Source of the DNA: Scedosporium boydii
Taxonomy: Eukaryota; Ascomycota; Sordariomycetes; Microascales; Microascaceae
NCBI GenBank assembly: GCA_002221725.1
Contig: NJFT01000161.1
Coordinates: 1 to 64,000, forward strand
Length of the DNA stretch: 64,000 nt
Direction: 5' to 3'
Part shown: positions 11,090-22,585 of the stretch, in pieces
Layout: the number at the start of each line of letters is the position of its first letter
Position numbering within the stretch: position 1 is the stretch's first letter
Translations under genes and position numbers: made by a program
The notes under the pieces: model-generated
Database searches by the model: none
What the model was told of the DNA's origin: nothing
The model's input: only the letters and a program-made list of their open reading frames with translations

Positions 11090-14000
11090 TACGAAGTACG
11101 AGGTCCTTTCGTAGGGCAGCCGGGCCTTTGGGTGCTTGGCCAGGCCCAGGGCTAGAGTGAGAAGGGCATAGTCTAGTCAAACAGCTTGGCCTATTTGAGT
11201 CTCGCTTTGGAAAGCCGCCTGCCCCGGACGTAGTCTATTCACACAAAGCGTGAACAAGAGAAACTAGTCATGAGCATGTTGTTTTAGTGGTCGCTGAGGG
11301 TCAATTTTGCCATGACCAGGGCGACATTGGCGAATGGACGCTCCGCGTGGCAGCTTAATTTCTCACCGGTGTGGACCAGAGAGAGAGGAAGGATTGCGCA
11401 TTGGTACGCTACGAGATGCCCGTCGACATGGATCTAATCGTCCTACCCATGTCCTCAGCTAGGGCGTAAGTGGGAGAAATATCTCTGCGTTTCTATCGTC
11501 CCTGTCTGGATCCAACAAGAGCAGGTTTTGTTTTCTATCGTTTCTTTCTTCTCAACCAAGTCCCTATGCTGTGCAGTCTAGCCTTTGTACGCCACTAGTC
11601 GAAAGTCTATTCGGATCGCCCCGGACTCGATTGCCTTGTGGAGGGACGATCGTCGATAATCAACGATCGACAAATGCAAGAGAGTAGATGGATCGGAATC
11701 CGGGAAGCGTGTAACTCGAAGGGACTGTAAAAGAACCTGAGAGATGCATGCGATGCTTCTCGAAGAGAATGTTCTATGTAATCGACAAAATAAATCCTTT
11801 TTTTTTTTTTTCTTTTTTTTTGCTTTCGTATTTTTAACCCATTCTTTTTCTTCTCTCCTTTCTTTCCCAAGCTTTCTCTTCCTGCGTTCTAGACTCCAAG
11901 GACTGACTACCCTCCATTTCCAATTATTCCTTTTCTTCATTCCATTCTTTTCCTTCTCCCGCTGGTCCGGCTGCGTGCACCCTCTTCCGCGGGGTCCCCT
12001 TGCAATGTCTGTGAGCAAACATGGCCCGATGGAAAAACCTGCAAGGTACAGCACAGGATGGACACACAGGCTCCTTCATCGGCTTCGTCGGTGATAGTAC
12101 GATGTAGTCGATCGTTCGATGTCTTGAGGCAATGTTGGAGTCGGGGGCATCAATTCATAATCTCGGTAGTATATGCGATACACTGCAGCGTCTGGTCGTA
12201 CTTTGATGTAGCTCACACATTGGGGGCTTCCAACGGACCTTGATCAGTGACGACAAGAAGGACAAAACATAGTACTCGAAGCCACTCGATGGTCAAAGGA
12301 ATCGCAGTCAAGTGTCGAGATCCGATGGAACTACGTCGGACAAGGCAGCGAAAGCCCGTTCATCTCATCTCGGAAGCTACACGCTTCATAGAAAGCGACT
12401 TCACACTCTTCTCAATGTGCCCCCATCACAACGCTGCCCATTGTTGGTTTCTACTTCGAGTAATGCCCCGTGCCACGAGTCCACCGGTCATATCGAGGGT
12501 GGAGACATGTCCGGAATTTTAACCACAAAATCGAGATAGCAATGCCCAGTGCCGGGTCGGTATCGCATCACATTGGCCACCCCTATCTTAGTGGTGGCCT
12601 CCAAACCGCCTAACCTTACGAAGTAACATTAGTCGAAATCCTTCATCATGCTGGTTAGTAGCTCTGAGTCGTCCAGGCTGTACGAGACGAGGCAACAAAG
12701 TTTATAGCTTATTCCACAAGGGACGACCGAGCCCGCCTCTGGCTCTAGCTCTCGTCCGGATCCTTCGGAGGTTCAGGATAGCCTCTCAGGCTTCGCACTG
12801 ATGTACTTCGTATCATTGCCTTAATTGCTTTGATTCTTTACTCAACATTCTTTGTCGTGTACGAAGTACACTACACTGCTTCGTGACTCGCCCATTTAAT
12901 TGAGTTTCGGTCGGCTCCGAATAGCGCTAGTCCTGGGCAAGCAGCTCTCTTGCAAGAAAGAACAATGGCTCGCTGGCTGGCTCGCCAAATTCTCGACGCA
13001 ACACTGACAATGGAAAGGATCTCTTCAGGGGGATTCGCGTCGTCATGGTGGCGCATTGTGGGAAATTACGTCGCTTCCTACTTCGTGGGCACGCCGCCAA
13101 GCGGCTCGCACACTCGGTCTTTGGCCCCCCTGCTTCATACATTCTGAAGTGAGATCGGAATCCTTCCATTTTAGCCACGACACAGACTCGATCCAGGCCC
13201 CATCCTCATCCCTGTCCCTATCCCTGTCACTGCCTATCCATCAGGTCCTGTCATCGGTTCCAGGGCAGCTCTTCCGAACCAGACTGCTACGCTGCCATCA
13301 TAATCATATACATAACGCAGGTCTGCACCGCAGCAAAGCACACACACAATGAGGGAAAGGATCAATTGAAAATCCTAGACGCTTGGCATTTCGCTGCGAA
13401 AGGAAGGTCGGCTGCATACTTTGTCGTGAACCATTCTTCTCATCTCCACGCAAATCTTCTGGCGCCACAGTTCGACATTTTCCCCCGGCCTGCGAAACAT
13501 CGAATGCACTCGGCTCTTCATCTTGTCTACTCCAGATTCCCAATCTAATATCGCCTCCCTCCCCGCTTTCGACATCATCTTAGGAAGACCCGCCGAAAAG
13601 CTTGTTCACCAAGAAGCACAAAGGAGTCGAGGAACACGACGGCTTCAATTACCGCTACGTAATACCTTTCAATGGTGTCAAGCCCGTCCCCCCTTTTAGG
13701 GCAACTAGCGCATCCAGGCGCATCCCCAAGTTCCCCGGGACGGACGAGTCAAACTTTCTTTCTCAGCAGGGCTGGAGGGAGCATCCCAGGTCAACTCCGA
13801 AGATCCGCCAATAGCGGATCTTCCCTTGTGGGAAGAGGTTGACGCTAGCTTAGCGTGTTTACGGTATTTTAGGCGATGTTTGCCGGAGACAGTTTTGGTG
13901 CTTTTTGCCAGAGGGATGAGGGGGATGAGTGCGAGGTCGCTCAGGGCAGGAGGTGGACTTGAAGGAATGGTGTTAATATCTTGCTCCGCTTCAGTACGAC

Positions 14001-14182
14001 CCTACCCTGGTAGACAGGGAGACAGGGAGACAGGGACAGGGGGCCGAGTGAAATCTCCAGCCGCTATTCCCGACGCCAAGGATCTCGCATCTGCATCTCA
14101 CAAATCGAGGATTCTCCAAGAAGAATTCCAGGAGAACTGGAGAGGGGAACACAGATTAATGCGTACATGCATCTACGAAGTA
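11090..14182. repeat. Cluster of the TACGAAGTA / TACTTCGTA motif
   Basis: Exact 9-base matches, counting both orientations, occur at 11090, 12617, 12804, 12860 and 14174. Near matches are at 11029, 13079 and 14285. Further exact copies lie at 7566, 24413, 33015 and 41145. All are outside the coding exons called here. Three copies are extended to the 11-mer GTACGAAGTAC or its complement. Confidence 0.7.
14017..14043 (+). other. Potential G-quadruplex run
   Basis: Four GGG runs are separated by AGACA, AGACA and ACA spacers, meeting the usual G3-N(1-7) rule for an intramolecular G-quadruplex. The same GGGAGACA unit repeats in tandem, so the run may simply be a short satellite. Confidence 0.6.
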
Positions 14183-15560
14183 CATATTCCATACATGGAT
14201 GATGGACCACGTAACTATGTGCCTTTCACCAGTTGTACATAGGGATCCTGCTTTCTCATGCAGGTTCTACAGGGAAATTCCTTGTACGAAGTCTGGGTAG
14301 GATCAATGTCTATTGCGACTCCGCACATGTCTTACTCTGCGGTGCTTGGCTCGCCAAGGCCATAAAGTCCTGCCTGTCCAGCCGTTCCTTATATCTCCTG
14401 CAGGGTATCTCCCAGTCGCTGCATGTCAGTCTCCGCCTTCCTTCATCTGGCCCAACCATGGATCCTGTCAAACGACCTCGCCCTTCCGTTTTCCCCTGCG
14501 TTTCCCTTCTCTTTCCCTTCCCCCACCGCCGTCGCCTCCAAGAAGCATGCAAACTATCCCCAATCTTCTTAGCTCGAACCCCCCACATCCTGTGTCGCGC
14601 AAGCCACCGACCAAGAAATTTGCGAAGTTGAGAAACAGGTCCTATTCTCTGAGCTGCTGGAAGGAAAGACTCCCGTCTTGCCGCCCTCCCCGGACAGACT
14701 CCGTACGTACAGTCTTGTGCTTCAACATACTCGTAAGAATCACACAGGTTGTACTGTATATGTAGATACCTTCCAGGTCAAGCTGTGGCCCGTATTCGGC
14801 CCTGCAATAATGCAATCCGAGCTCAGAGCTCAGCCGTCAACGTCTCCCTCAGTGCTCCCCCACAAAGTCCCTCCGCGTTCCTTCTTGGCTTTTCCTCTCA
14901 AATATTCCCGCATCTTCCGGGCACTCCTGTCCGTTCCCCCCTGGACCCCGCAAACCTGCGGCTACTACCTTAGCATTGAAATTGGGTCTTCTTTTTTCTG
15001 TCGTTTTCTGCGAGGTTAACTCCTTCAGCCATGATGCTGCTCCCCTCACTCGATTCCTCTCCTCTTTCGATGAAAGACCAAAAGAGGACTTGGCCAGACC
15101 GACGCTTATATTACCTGTTACTTCCTTCCCATTTCTCGTTCCATGCAATTCCCCTTCGAAGTATTAGCGTCGACTGTAAAGTGCGGCCTCTACACTTCCC
15201 CCGGCTCGTGTTTTAGTCCTTGCCCATCAGAGCTTATCCTCCTTACTTTCCTCCGCCTTAGCCGCTTCCCGTAGCCCATTAGCTGCTCTAACAAAGTAAG
15301 ACAGTGGACCACGAAGAGCGGACGGAGAGTTTCTTTTTTGGGGCCATTCCCCCAGCAAGCCAACAGCATCATATCTGCCCATTATGGACGTAGCGTAGCA
15401 TTTTCATTCTATATCTCACAGCCCTCCAAGCTGCGACCTGTCTCTCCTTCCATTGTCCCCTTCTCCAAGCTAACTAACAAACCCACTCCGTAACTGCCGC
15501 CCTGAGCCCGCCGGTCTTGGGCAAAGTGAGAGCTCCTTGAAGCCTGTAAAAAACAACATT

Positions 15561-15912
15561 GAAGCCTTGTTCAATATTCGTAATAATGCTTCAAGGTCAA
15601 TAGCTCCAGGCCATTGATTTCCCCTACCCCCTTCCCTAATCCACCCAAAGCTCTACATAGCTTTCAACCCTCCCTTATTTCCTACTTCTATATCCCCTCC
15701 ATCTCCTCCCGCTTTTCTTCAAGCCTTTTTCTTTTTTATCTTCACGGCACTCTTCTGCCCAGCCAATACATTCGCTTCTCTCTTTCTGGCTGAATCACAT
15801 TCCCTTAAAACCTTCTTTTTTGCCTGTGTTGCTCCCAATCAGCGGAGGAATCCGTCCACCCGCTGTCTCCCGACAATCTGGTTCTCGCCCGTTTAAAATA
15901 TAAGAGGCAAAC
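15561..15912 (+). promoter_or_regulatory. Pyrimidine-rich promoter of the GMC oxidoreductase gene
   Basis: From about 15620 to 15740 the plus strand is strongly C/T-rich, a common feature just upstream of transcription starts in filamentous fungi. An A/T-rich TTTAAAATATAAG element directly precedes the ATG at 15913. The boundaries are approximate. Confidence 0.4.
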
Positions 15913-17984
15913 ATGAAGCTCGGTCTGCTTCTGGCCCTATCGGCTGCCGTCTTGGCTAAGCCGAAGAAGAAGTGTGATGATGTATACGACTATGTATGTT
16001 TTAACCTTTTTTGCCTCGGATGTTCACTCCCTCGCTCCCACCATCGCGTCGAGTTTCCTCGTATAAACTCCCCGTTTCACCCAATTCAGCCAATTTGCTC
16101 TGCGATGGCGTTCTTTTTCCCATGTATTCCTCCACGCAGAGCATTGAGGACTTTGAACCGGGCCTCGTCTCTACCTTATTCCATTCCCGCCTTCCCGCTC
16201 TTCAAGAACCACACACCAATGAGGCAACCAAGACCCCCCACTAACACCGCTCTAAACAGATCGTCGTCGGAGGCGGTACAGCCGGCGTAGCCGTGGCCGC
16301 CCGCCTCAGCACCGGCCTCCCCGACGCTCGCATCCTCCTCCTCGAGGCCGGCCCCGCCGCCCCCGATGAGCTCCGCATCAACATCCCCGGGATGCGCGGT
16401 AGCACCCTCGGCACCGTGTACGACTGGAACTTCACGTCCGTGGCCCAGCCCTCCGTCAACAACCGCGTGTTCAGCTACAACCGCGGTCGTGTGCTCGGCG
16501 GGTCTTCGGCGCTCAACCTGATGTCGTACGACCGCGCTGCGGCCGCTGAGTATGACGCGTGGGAGGAGCTGGGGAATCCCGGGTGGAACTGGGACTCGAT
16601 GATTGAGGCGATGAAGAAGTCGGAGACGTTCACGGGAAAGAACACGGAGACGTACGGTAGCGAGGGCGTGGGAGACAGCGGGCCCGTGCAGGCCGTTGTG
16701 AACAGATTCGTGCCCGTGCAGCAGGACACGTTCATCCCGACTCTCAATGACATGGGCGTCTCGTCTAACCTCGAGTCCCTCGGCGGCGATCCCCTCGGCG
16801 TCATGTTCCAGCCTAGCAGCATCGACCCCGTCCCCTGGAACAGGTCGTACTCCGCCAACGCCTACCTGCCCATCGCGGGGTCCAACCTCCACGTCGTCAC
16901 CGACACCACCGTCGTCAAGGTCAACCTCGCCAAGTCCGGAAAGAAGCAGCGCGCCACGGGCGTCACGCTCCTCGACGGCACCGTCATCCGCGCCAACAAG
17001 GAGGTCATCCTCTCCGCCGGCTCCGTCCAGTCCCCCGTGCTCCTGGAACTTTCCGGTATCGGTTCCTCCAAGGTCCTCAAGGCCGCCAAGATTAAGCAGC
17101 TCGTCGACCTCCCCGGCGTGGGCGAGAACCTCCAGGACCACCTGCGCATCCAGACCTCGTACCAGCTCAAGCCGGGATACATCTCCTTTGATAACTTCCG
17201 CGCCAACTCTTCCTACGCCGCTGAGCAGCTTGCGCTGTGGCTCGCCGGTCAACGCTCTCACTACATGTACACGGGTTCCGGCTACGCCTTCATGAACTGG
17301 GACCAGGTCCTCGCCGACAACGGCACCGATATCCGCGCCCGCGCTCAGGCTGCCGCCGCTGCTGACCCGCATCCCGTCACGCAGAAGAAGGTTGATTTCC
17401 TCGCCGACTCTGCCATCCCTCAGCTCGAGCTCATCTTCTCTGATGGCTACACTGGCGTCAAGGGATACCCCGCTGCCACCTCCCCTCTCTTCGGCCAGCA
17501 GTTCTTCACCCTCATCGCGGGCCTCATGCACCCCCTCGCCCGCGGCAGCATCCACATCAACACGGCCAACCCCAGCGTCACTGCCAACCCCGTCATTAAC
17601 CCCAACTTCTTCAACAACCCCCATGACCTCCAGGCCATCGTCGAGGCCGTCAAGTACTGCCGTCGCGCCGCCACTACCGAGCCCATGTCGTCCCTTTGGG
17701 ATAATGAGTACGAGCCCGGCTTCGACGTCGTCGATGGCTCCGATGAGCAGTGGAAGGCATTTGCGCTCAGCACCTCTCTTAGCATTTTCCACCCTGTCGG
17801 CACTTGCTCTATGCTTCCCAAGGCTGACGGCGGCGTTGTTGATCCTAAGCTCAAGGTTTACGGCACCGAGAACCTGAGGGTCGTCGATGCTAGTGTTATT
17901 CCTCTGCTTATTTCCGCTCATATCCAGACTGCCATTTATGGTATTGCGGAGATTGCTGCCGACATCATCATTGATGAGGCATAA
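15913..17984 (+). CDS. Secreted GMC-family FAD oxidoreductase
   Basis: This is a flavoenzyme of the glucose-methanol-choline family, 601 residues. Exon 1 (15913-15993) encodes a signal peptide (MKLGLLLALSAAVLAKP) plus a short linker. A 266-nt intron (donor GTATGT, acceptor AACAG) leads to exon 2 at 16260, which opens directly with the FAD-binding strand IVVGGGTAGVAVAARL. Other hallmarks are GRVLGGSSALNLM (GMC signature 1), SAGSVQSPVLLELSGIG (signature 2), GVGENLQDHL, and the catalytic pair: His in FHPVGTCSM and His in SAHIQTAIYGIAE. Length and motifs fit aryl-alcohol or glucose oxidase-type and versicolorin B synthase-type enzymes. The substrate is not assignable. The signal peptide places it in the secretory pathway. 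No biosynthetic cluster partners flank it, which favours an extracellular oxidase over a secondary-metabolite enzyme. Confidence 0.92.
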
Positions 17985-19483
17985 GCGGAGAATATCATGT
18001 TCTTTTATGGGGGGATTTTCATTTCGTGGAGAGCAAGAGCGTGTTTACTTGCCTGTATTTGTGGACATAATTTTGCATCGTGCGTAGCATTGAATACCTT
18101 CTGGAGAGTGGATAGACGCACCAAACTTCGCTATATATAATATTAAATTCTCGAAAGGTTCTAGTTCCAATGAGATGCATTTCGTCCTCTCGTTAGACCA
18201 TATTCTCAGTGATTCGTGCCCATCTCAAATCAAAGTGGTGTCCGGGCGGATGTCGAAAGCAGGACTGAGTGAATGTGAAGAGAAAGGGGCCAGGTAGTAT
18301 GCGATGAATCAGAAGAGAGCCCTTCGCAGGTAGAGAATGATTGCGGAATAGCAAGCGTAGAGACAAGAAAGAGGACAGGAACTCGCGGCTGTCTCTTTTA
18401 ATCGCGAGGAGAGACCCAGTCCGAATTTGGAACAAGTCTCCTACTAAACACTGCAGGTAGTGAAACAGAAGTCGAGATTCAGCTTCGAGGGACGGGAGAA
18501 ACCGACGGTAGGCTCACGGTAGGCTCTCATCTAGCCCGATGAAAGGCTGTCATCTTCGTCTCCCCTCTCACAAATCGAAAAAGAAGCAGAATCCGTGACA
18601 GGGTACGTGTGAATAGCCCAAGTCAGCTTGGGCGCCGAGAAGTTGCCTCACTTCCCTGTAAAGTTATAGAGTCAAATTGAGTAGGGTTCTCCATTTCAGG
18701 ACGAAAGGTCTGCCGGTGCTTGCGACAACTCCGGTCCTGTGAGCCGTTGAGGATATCAAACAGCCCTCTCGTCGGCCCGACCCGCCCGTGGTGAGACATG
18801 AGTCTGGACCCCTTCGCAACTCGACGGGGTGAAGGGGTTTTGCAGTTTTGCCCGCAAACTTGATGCAGCGAACACGCGATCATACGACCCCGAACGGTCC
18901 CCACGAAGAGGCGCTGTCGTATGACGGGATTTTCGTGTTTAATAGACTGGGCCGTGAAGAAGACCCCGAGTATAAAAATCAATTCTGGAAGGGAATGGGT
19001 TTTTTGTCTGTTCCGATCTCAAAGGCGAGGATTGGCCATGTCAATTGACTCTTCCTAGATCTCCCATTGCCTACTAAACGGCTAACGTGAGGGTTTCAAT
19101 ATCGTATAAATTTTGGCATTACTCCGTGGTCTCCCCTCTTAGACTGTTTCCTTCCCGGGGGTTTGAAGTTCTCCGATCGCAACTTCTAATTCAGAGACCG
19201 TGAGGCTCTCGGGTGACATCGCAGGAAGGCACCGGGGCTTCACCGTCTCATTCACGGCAGCAGCGCTGGGCTCGGCATTTCGAGACTGGTGCAGGTACGG
19301 ATTGGGAACATAATAAACCTTCTCTTTCCCTCCGGTGGCAAAGAAGACGGAAAAGATAAAAACCCGTTGGGGGCCAGTGGAGCTGAGCGCTGCTCAATAT
19401 ATCGTTCGCCTCCAACTTCTCTTCGATTCGCGACATAGACAGCAGAAGCTCGAATCGACATCCTATTCAAAACAGCCGCAGCC
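17985..19483. other. Intergenic region, no supported gene
   Basis: Only short frames without domains occur. A local duplication of CGGTAGGCTCA is seen near 18504-18525. Nothing else is recognised. Confidence 0.55.
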
Positions 19484-20473
19484 ATGCCCTACCTCCTCCT
19501 CGACATCCTAAACCAGCCCGGCGAAGAAGAAGCCAACAAACTCCTCGGCCGCCTCGTTATCGACCCCTACAACCCCCTCAAACACTCTTTCGCGCCCAAG
19601 GAACCAAGCCACATCATCAAGCCCTTCCTCGACGAGCGACTCGATATCGTCCGCGCAGACGTCTACGCCAACAAGCTCCACAGCTCGTCGCTCAGAGCCG
19701 CCTTCCACGATGCTCTCATGTACAATGCGACGAGGGAGAAGCAGGGGAGCTATACCCTTAGTTCCAAACTGGTTCAGCGACGACGACTCCAGAGGATCGA
19801 GGATGCTTTCGAGGCTGTGATTGCCGATGAACTGGCTGTTGCTGAAATCAGTAAGATGATGAAGAAGCGATCTCCCAAGAAACTGTATTTCGTGACGGGG
19901 ATTCTGGTCGCTATGGATGCCAGCACCGGTACGGATGCCGCCTCGAACGAGGATCGAAAAGTCACCGTCCAAGTCACGGTTCCCGGCGAACTCGCCACCG
20001 CAATCCCGGCCGCCGCCCTCGCCGCAGGCCAAAAAGTTGGAGAAATCGAAGGCGGCAGGCGCGTCGAGAAAGCCTCGGGAATCTCTGGGACGGTTTCAGG
20101 GCTGAAGGTCTTCGCTATCGAGTATTCCGGGTGTTCACGACGCGGGTGGTTTTCGAGCAGGTACGATCCCACTGCGCTTGACTTGGGAAAGGAGACTACG
20201 GCAGTTCGGGGGCGGTTCAGCATTGGGGCGCCGCCTCCGGATTATGGGGCTGCGAGACCTTCGGAGGAGAGACCCGAAGGTGGGGAGGAGGAGCTTGGGA
20301 AGGAGGAGTTTGGAAAAGAGGAGTTTGGGGAAGAGGATTTTGTGGAGGAGGAGGGTGGGCTGGATTTGTGTCTGGATTCGATGGCGACTTTTGATGGGGA
20401 GGGAGGAGAGAAGGACTCGCTTGTTGTGCTGCCTTGGGAGGAGAAAGAGGAGGACGGGGAGAAAGGAATATGA
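19484..20473 (+). CDS. Orphan fungal protein with acidic repeat tail
   Basis: This is a single-exon gene of 329 residues starting at MPYLLLDILN. I do not recognise a named domain. The N-terminal segment has LLGRLVIDPYNPLKHSFAPK, followed by a charged helical stretch (residues about 95-130). A beta-like pair follows: YFVTGILVAMDA at about 146-157 and VFAIEYSG at about 215-222. I have a general impression of a lineage-restricted fungal family with the same layout (LGR..-NP- start, then Y-VTG and -A-EY strands), but its function is not known to me. The C-terminal 80 residues are very acidic with an imperfect repeat (EELGKEEFGKEEFGEEDF). There is no signal peptide or membrane segment, so it is probably cytosolic. 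Codon use is normal for the window. Confidence 0.75.
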   Translation: MPYLLLDILNQPGEEEANKLLGRLVIDPYNPLKHSFAPKEPSHIIKPFLDERLDIVRADVYANKLHSSSLRAAFHDALMYNATREKQGSYTLSSKLVQRRRLQRIEDAFEAVIADELAVAEISKMMKKRSPKKLYFVTGILVAMDASTGTDAASNEDRKVTVQVTVPGELATAIPAAALAAGQKVGEIEGGRRVEKASGISGTVSGLKVFAIEYSGCSRRGWFSSRYDPTALDLGKETTAVRGRFSIGAPPPDYGAARPSEERPEGGEEELGKEEFGKEEFGEEDFVEEEGGLDLCLDSMATFDGEGGEKDSLVVLPWEEKEEDGEKGI

Positions 20474-22044
20474 ATTATGGCGGCCAAGAGTTATTTATTC
20501 ATCGTAGGTTTGTATAATTTGGCATTGTTCGATTGAATTGGCGATCAGGAGTACTGGAAGCATGGTATGGCGAGATGAGGGCGACGAGCGAGCACGGCGA
20601 GAGCGAGAGACTTGATTCTAGGAAATACGTGGACAATAAGACATCAATTGTGTGGCTCTTAACCTCGATGCTTGCTGGCCATCACGTCATTGATCTCATT
20701 CAAGCCTCTGCTTCAAGAACTCAACACACAGCCCTCGAAGCAAAGTCCTCGAACTCTCACCGGAGCTTCTGGGGGTAGACCGCATAGTTATATCGCAAAA
20801 GAGTCAGCTGGAAGGAAATAGAATGACCATCAAGGATGTAATACGAAGGAGGTAGCCTAGACTAAAGGAGCCTTGGTAACGGGCCCTAGGGTCTCCGGCG
20901 CCGAATGCGTGTCAAGACATTCTCTCCTTGTGAGTCGAGCTATGCTCAGAAAGACAAGACGAACTAGCCGGGGACTCTTCGACGCGACGTCTAGCTTTCG
21001 TCCAGCCCATCACCTCCTCCCATGGGCGGAGACTGGGAGCTTGCAGTATGTGCTCCGGTCATCGAGTCCTTGAGTCTCTTCTAGGTGCTCGTTCGTAGAA
21101 GGTGGAGAGGGCCTCTAGAGGATCATGGGACAATCCGACCTACCAGTGCTCCGAGTATCTCGTTCTCGCAGGGCTCGGCGATGTACGGTGAGGCTTCAAT
21201 GAGGCAAGATCATTGACACCATCACTCCATCCCTAGTATTTTAAGCGTGGTATTCTTGACGGCTGATATCTCGATGTTCTATCGAGCAGCTCGTCGTGGA
21301 ATGAAGCCATACCACACACCACCTCAGTCCGACGTTCCCCCCTCTCAGCAGTAACCCGTCCATCCACGACTAGGCAGCTCCTTCCTTCTCACCACCTACC
21401 CCTTTTCATCCCTCCGCTCCTTCCCAATCATTCACAAGCCCCTCAGAAAACGCCGCCTTATGTGTTATATGGGACAATAAGACCCCGGATCATCACCAGC
21501 AGCAGATGGCCCGATGGTCAGACGACGCAGCGAGGAAGCGGAGGGGAGAGAAACCACTGTTCGAACCCTGGCGAGGGGGAGAACTTTAGGGGCCGATCCC
21601 CCTGAGCGACCGCCGGTGCCCAGGGATCGAGTAAAGAAATACCTGTTTTTCGAAAAAGAAGATCCCCATCCCGTAGGGCGATTCCAGGGTGGTTCTGCAG
21701 GCGCGCGAGTAGCCCGACGGGGTTATAAGGGCGGAACAGTAATTTTTTGTTAATTGGAAAAAAAAAAAAAAGGAGAAAAGTTTTGTAATGTGAAGCTCGA
21801 ATTCGAACTCGTGATGTAAAATGTTGGAGGAGTGAAATTGTTTCCCTTGTTATTCAGAAACTAATGCCTCAGAAACAAGGCGCCAAAACTATCTAACCAG
21901 CCAATCAGCGACGGCACAATCCCAGCATCTCAGCAACTTCAGCATCGATCCCGAAATTCCGCATCCTCGAAAGAAACAACACCTGAACTGCCGCACCTCG
22001 ATCCCTCCAATTCCCTCCCAATTGGACTCGCAACCTCGAACAAA
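20474..22044. other. Intergenic region, no supported gene
   Basis: Short frames only. A poly-A run lies at about 21759-21772. A GTTCGAACCC sequence near 21562 resembles a tRNA B-box but lacks a folding acceptor and T-arm. Confidence 0.55.
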
Positions 22045-22585
22045 ATGACGTCCGGATCCTCTACCGAAGCCCCCAGGCGTACGTGCCCTCCCGTTTGAAC
22101 CATTGCCCTGCTCGACACGCTGTCGAATACCACTCACCGACGCAAACAACTCGTCTCCCCACCAATGCCCGCCTCGAAATTGAAACGAGAGACCCGACAC
22201 TGGTTGATCCGTTGCTGATGATATTGTTTTTCTCTAGTGGCGACCCGCGAGGAGATGCGGGATGCCAAGCTCCCCATCGCCTACCGTGACAGCTGCGCCC
22301 ACCTCCTCATTCCTCTGAACCGATGCCGATACGACACCTACTACCTGCCGTGGAAGTGCACAGTGAGCCTCGATTCTCTCTCCCTTACCTGTTCCCATGT
22401 CCCTCCCCCTTTTCAATCGACAAACCTAGGCCCTGGACCGAGAGCGACGCTGACCACGTTGGAAACCTTTGCGAGCACAGGACGAGAGGCACAGCTACGA
22501 AAAGTGCCAGTACGAAGAGTTCCAGAAGCGAGTCGCCAAGATGGATGAGCTACGTGCGGCGAAGGGTGGTGCGAGGAGCAACTAG
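22045..22585 (+). CDS. NADH:ubiquinone oxidoreductase subunit NDUFB7 (B18)
   Basis: Three exons (22045-22078, 22238-22362, 22481-22585) encode 87 residues, an accessory subunit of mitochondrial complex I. Donors are GTACGT and GTGAGC. The splice joins give EAPRLATREEM and KCTDERHSYEKC in frame. The protein carries a twin CX9C motif: first CAHLLIPLNRC, second CTDERHSYEKC. This is the signature for oxidative folding by Mia40 in the intermembrane space. The block LPIAYRDSCAHLLIPLNRCR and the following YYLPWKC are characteristic of NDUFB7. The protein is shorter than the mammalian form, as is usual in fungi. The three small exons were missed by simple ORF scanning because none exceeds 45 codons. 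Confidence 0.92.

Larger units (their letters stand above)
9499..15560. other. Six-kilobase gene desert
   Basis: No frame in this stretch has a recognisable domain, a convincing start or consistent codon bias. It contains pyrimidine tracts (a T run near 11799-11820), a GT-rich stretch near 10435-10490, several copies of the TACGAAGTA motif and a G-run at 14017-14043. No transposon termini or transposase-like protein was seen. It may hold non-coding RNA or the long upstream control region of the GMC oxidoreductase gene, but nothing in the sequence proves either. Confidence 0.5.

Noticed and set aside
11578..12054. 158-residue Lys-rich minus-strand ORF in the gene desert
   Set aside because: The Lys run is the T-homopolymer read in reverse. 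No domain and poor codon bias.
16176..17921. 581-residue open frame on the minus strand
   Set aside because: It is the antisense shadow of the GMC oxidoreductase. Its Val/Gly/Glu/Asp/Arg-rich translation comes from GC-rich third positions, and it has no domain.
15913..17984. Secondary metabolite cluster around the GMC oxidoreductase
   Set aside because: No polyketide, peptide or terpene synthase, P450 or cluster transporter is nearby.
21510..21590. tRNA-like segment with TGGTC and GTTCGAACCC
   Set aside because: The T-arm and acceptor stem do not pair well enough and no anticodon arm is seen.
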